Shown here piece after piece: positions 63,882 to 64,000 of a stretch of 64,000 nt of DNA (the first letter of the stretch is position 1; each line of letters starts with the position of its first letter). A program made the position numbers and the translations under genes. This DNA is from Shewanella canadensis. Lineage in GTDB: Bacteria; Pseudomonadota; Gammaproteobacteria; Enterobacterales; Shewanellaceae. The stretch covers positions 106,162-170,161 of the forward strand of contig NZ_RXNU01000010.1 of NCBI RefSeq assembly GCF_003966225.1, read 5' to 3'. The notes below the pieces were generated by a model that ran no database searches, was not told the origin of the DNA, and saw only the letters and a list, made by a program, of their open reading frames with translations.

Positions 63882-64000
63882 TGCAGGTAAAACTGATCCA
63901 CGATTTGCATCTAAAAGTGATCCACCCAATTGGTGTTATATGACCATAATCATGGTCTATTTTCTAGCCTTTTTCTCCTTTGATTTTTTAGTTGATTCTT
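63882..64000 (-). mobile_element. End of an IS21-like insertion sequence (continues beyond window)
   Basis: Starting with TGCAGG at 63882, two direct repeats of the type TAAAACTGATCCAC and TAAAAGTGATCCAC follow 22 bases apart, the multiple terminal repeat pattern of IS21-family ends. On the minus strand a Lys-rich reading frame (ESTKKSKEKKARK, stop at 63959-63957) enters from the right edge and could be the tail of the helper ATPase gene. The insertion splits the Rhs gene. Only one end is visible, so target duplication cannot be checked. Confidence 0.6.

Overview
The window looks like a contiguous piece of a Shewanella-type marine gammaproteobacterial chromosome. This rests on conserved gene order (ubiE-ubiJ-ubiB-tatABC-tatD-hemB; gppA-rhlB divergent from trxA-rho; frd genes next to prmA-dusB-fis), on respiratory and redox-sensing genes (a tetrathionate/thiosulfate-type two-component system, RegBA/RoxSR, fumarate reductase), on many c-di-GMP proteins, and on an RND metal-efflux operon. 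No rRNA, tRNA or CRISPR array was seen. The assignment is inferred from gene content and was not checked by any search.

Layout. 1-6.7 kb: sensory block with a divergent TtrS/TtrR-like pair (ttrS runs off the left edge), a GAF-GGDEF protein, and a ChaN-like/RegB/RegA operon. 6.8-14.4 kb: housekeeping and accessory genes (PhoD-like phosphatase, RluA-type pseudouridine synthase, LON-domain protein, patatin, YhcH-like protein, phosphatase-like and rhodanese proteins). 14.5-22.8 kb: metal resistance (CDF transporter; CzcCBA-type RND system with His-rich segments; Cys/His-rich periplasmic protein). 22.9-30.7 kb: arfB, aroQ, accB, accC and a large HD-GYP sensor. 31-42 kb: rraA, an arginase-family enzyme, ubiquinone genes, Tat translocase, tatD, a 7TM-GGDEF protein and hemB. 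42-50.7 kb: periplasmic thioredoxin, TonB receptor, gppA, rhlB, trxA, rho. 51-59.7 kb: LysR regulator, four-gene fumarate reductase operon with a CRP-like site, prmA, dusB-fis. 59.8-64 kb: AT-richer accessory tail with lipoproteins and the end of an Rhs polymorphic toxin gene cut by an IS21-like element.

The most unusual structures are: (1) heptanucleotide tandem arrays lying directly at or inside the stop codons of aroQ, accB, accC, rho and the LysR gene, two of which supply the stop codon; (2) two families of small inverted-repeat (MITE-like) elements, one present as a 56-bp form and as a form of about 317 bp with the same ends; (3) an Rhs toxin tip followed by tandemly duplicated putative immunity lipoproteins, with a 34-codon remnant of the toxin tail stranded between the copies and a further lipoprotein broken by a frameshift.

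Together the genes describe a facultatively anaerobic respirer: quinone synthesis (ubiEJB), Tat export of folded redox enzymes, quinone-state sensing (RegBA), sulfur-oxyanion sensing (TtrSR-like) and fumarate respiration under probable CRP control. A metal-detoxification island and a contact-dependent competition remnant are added to this core.
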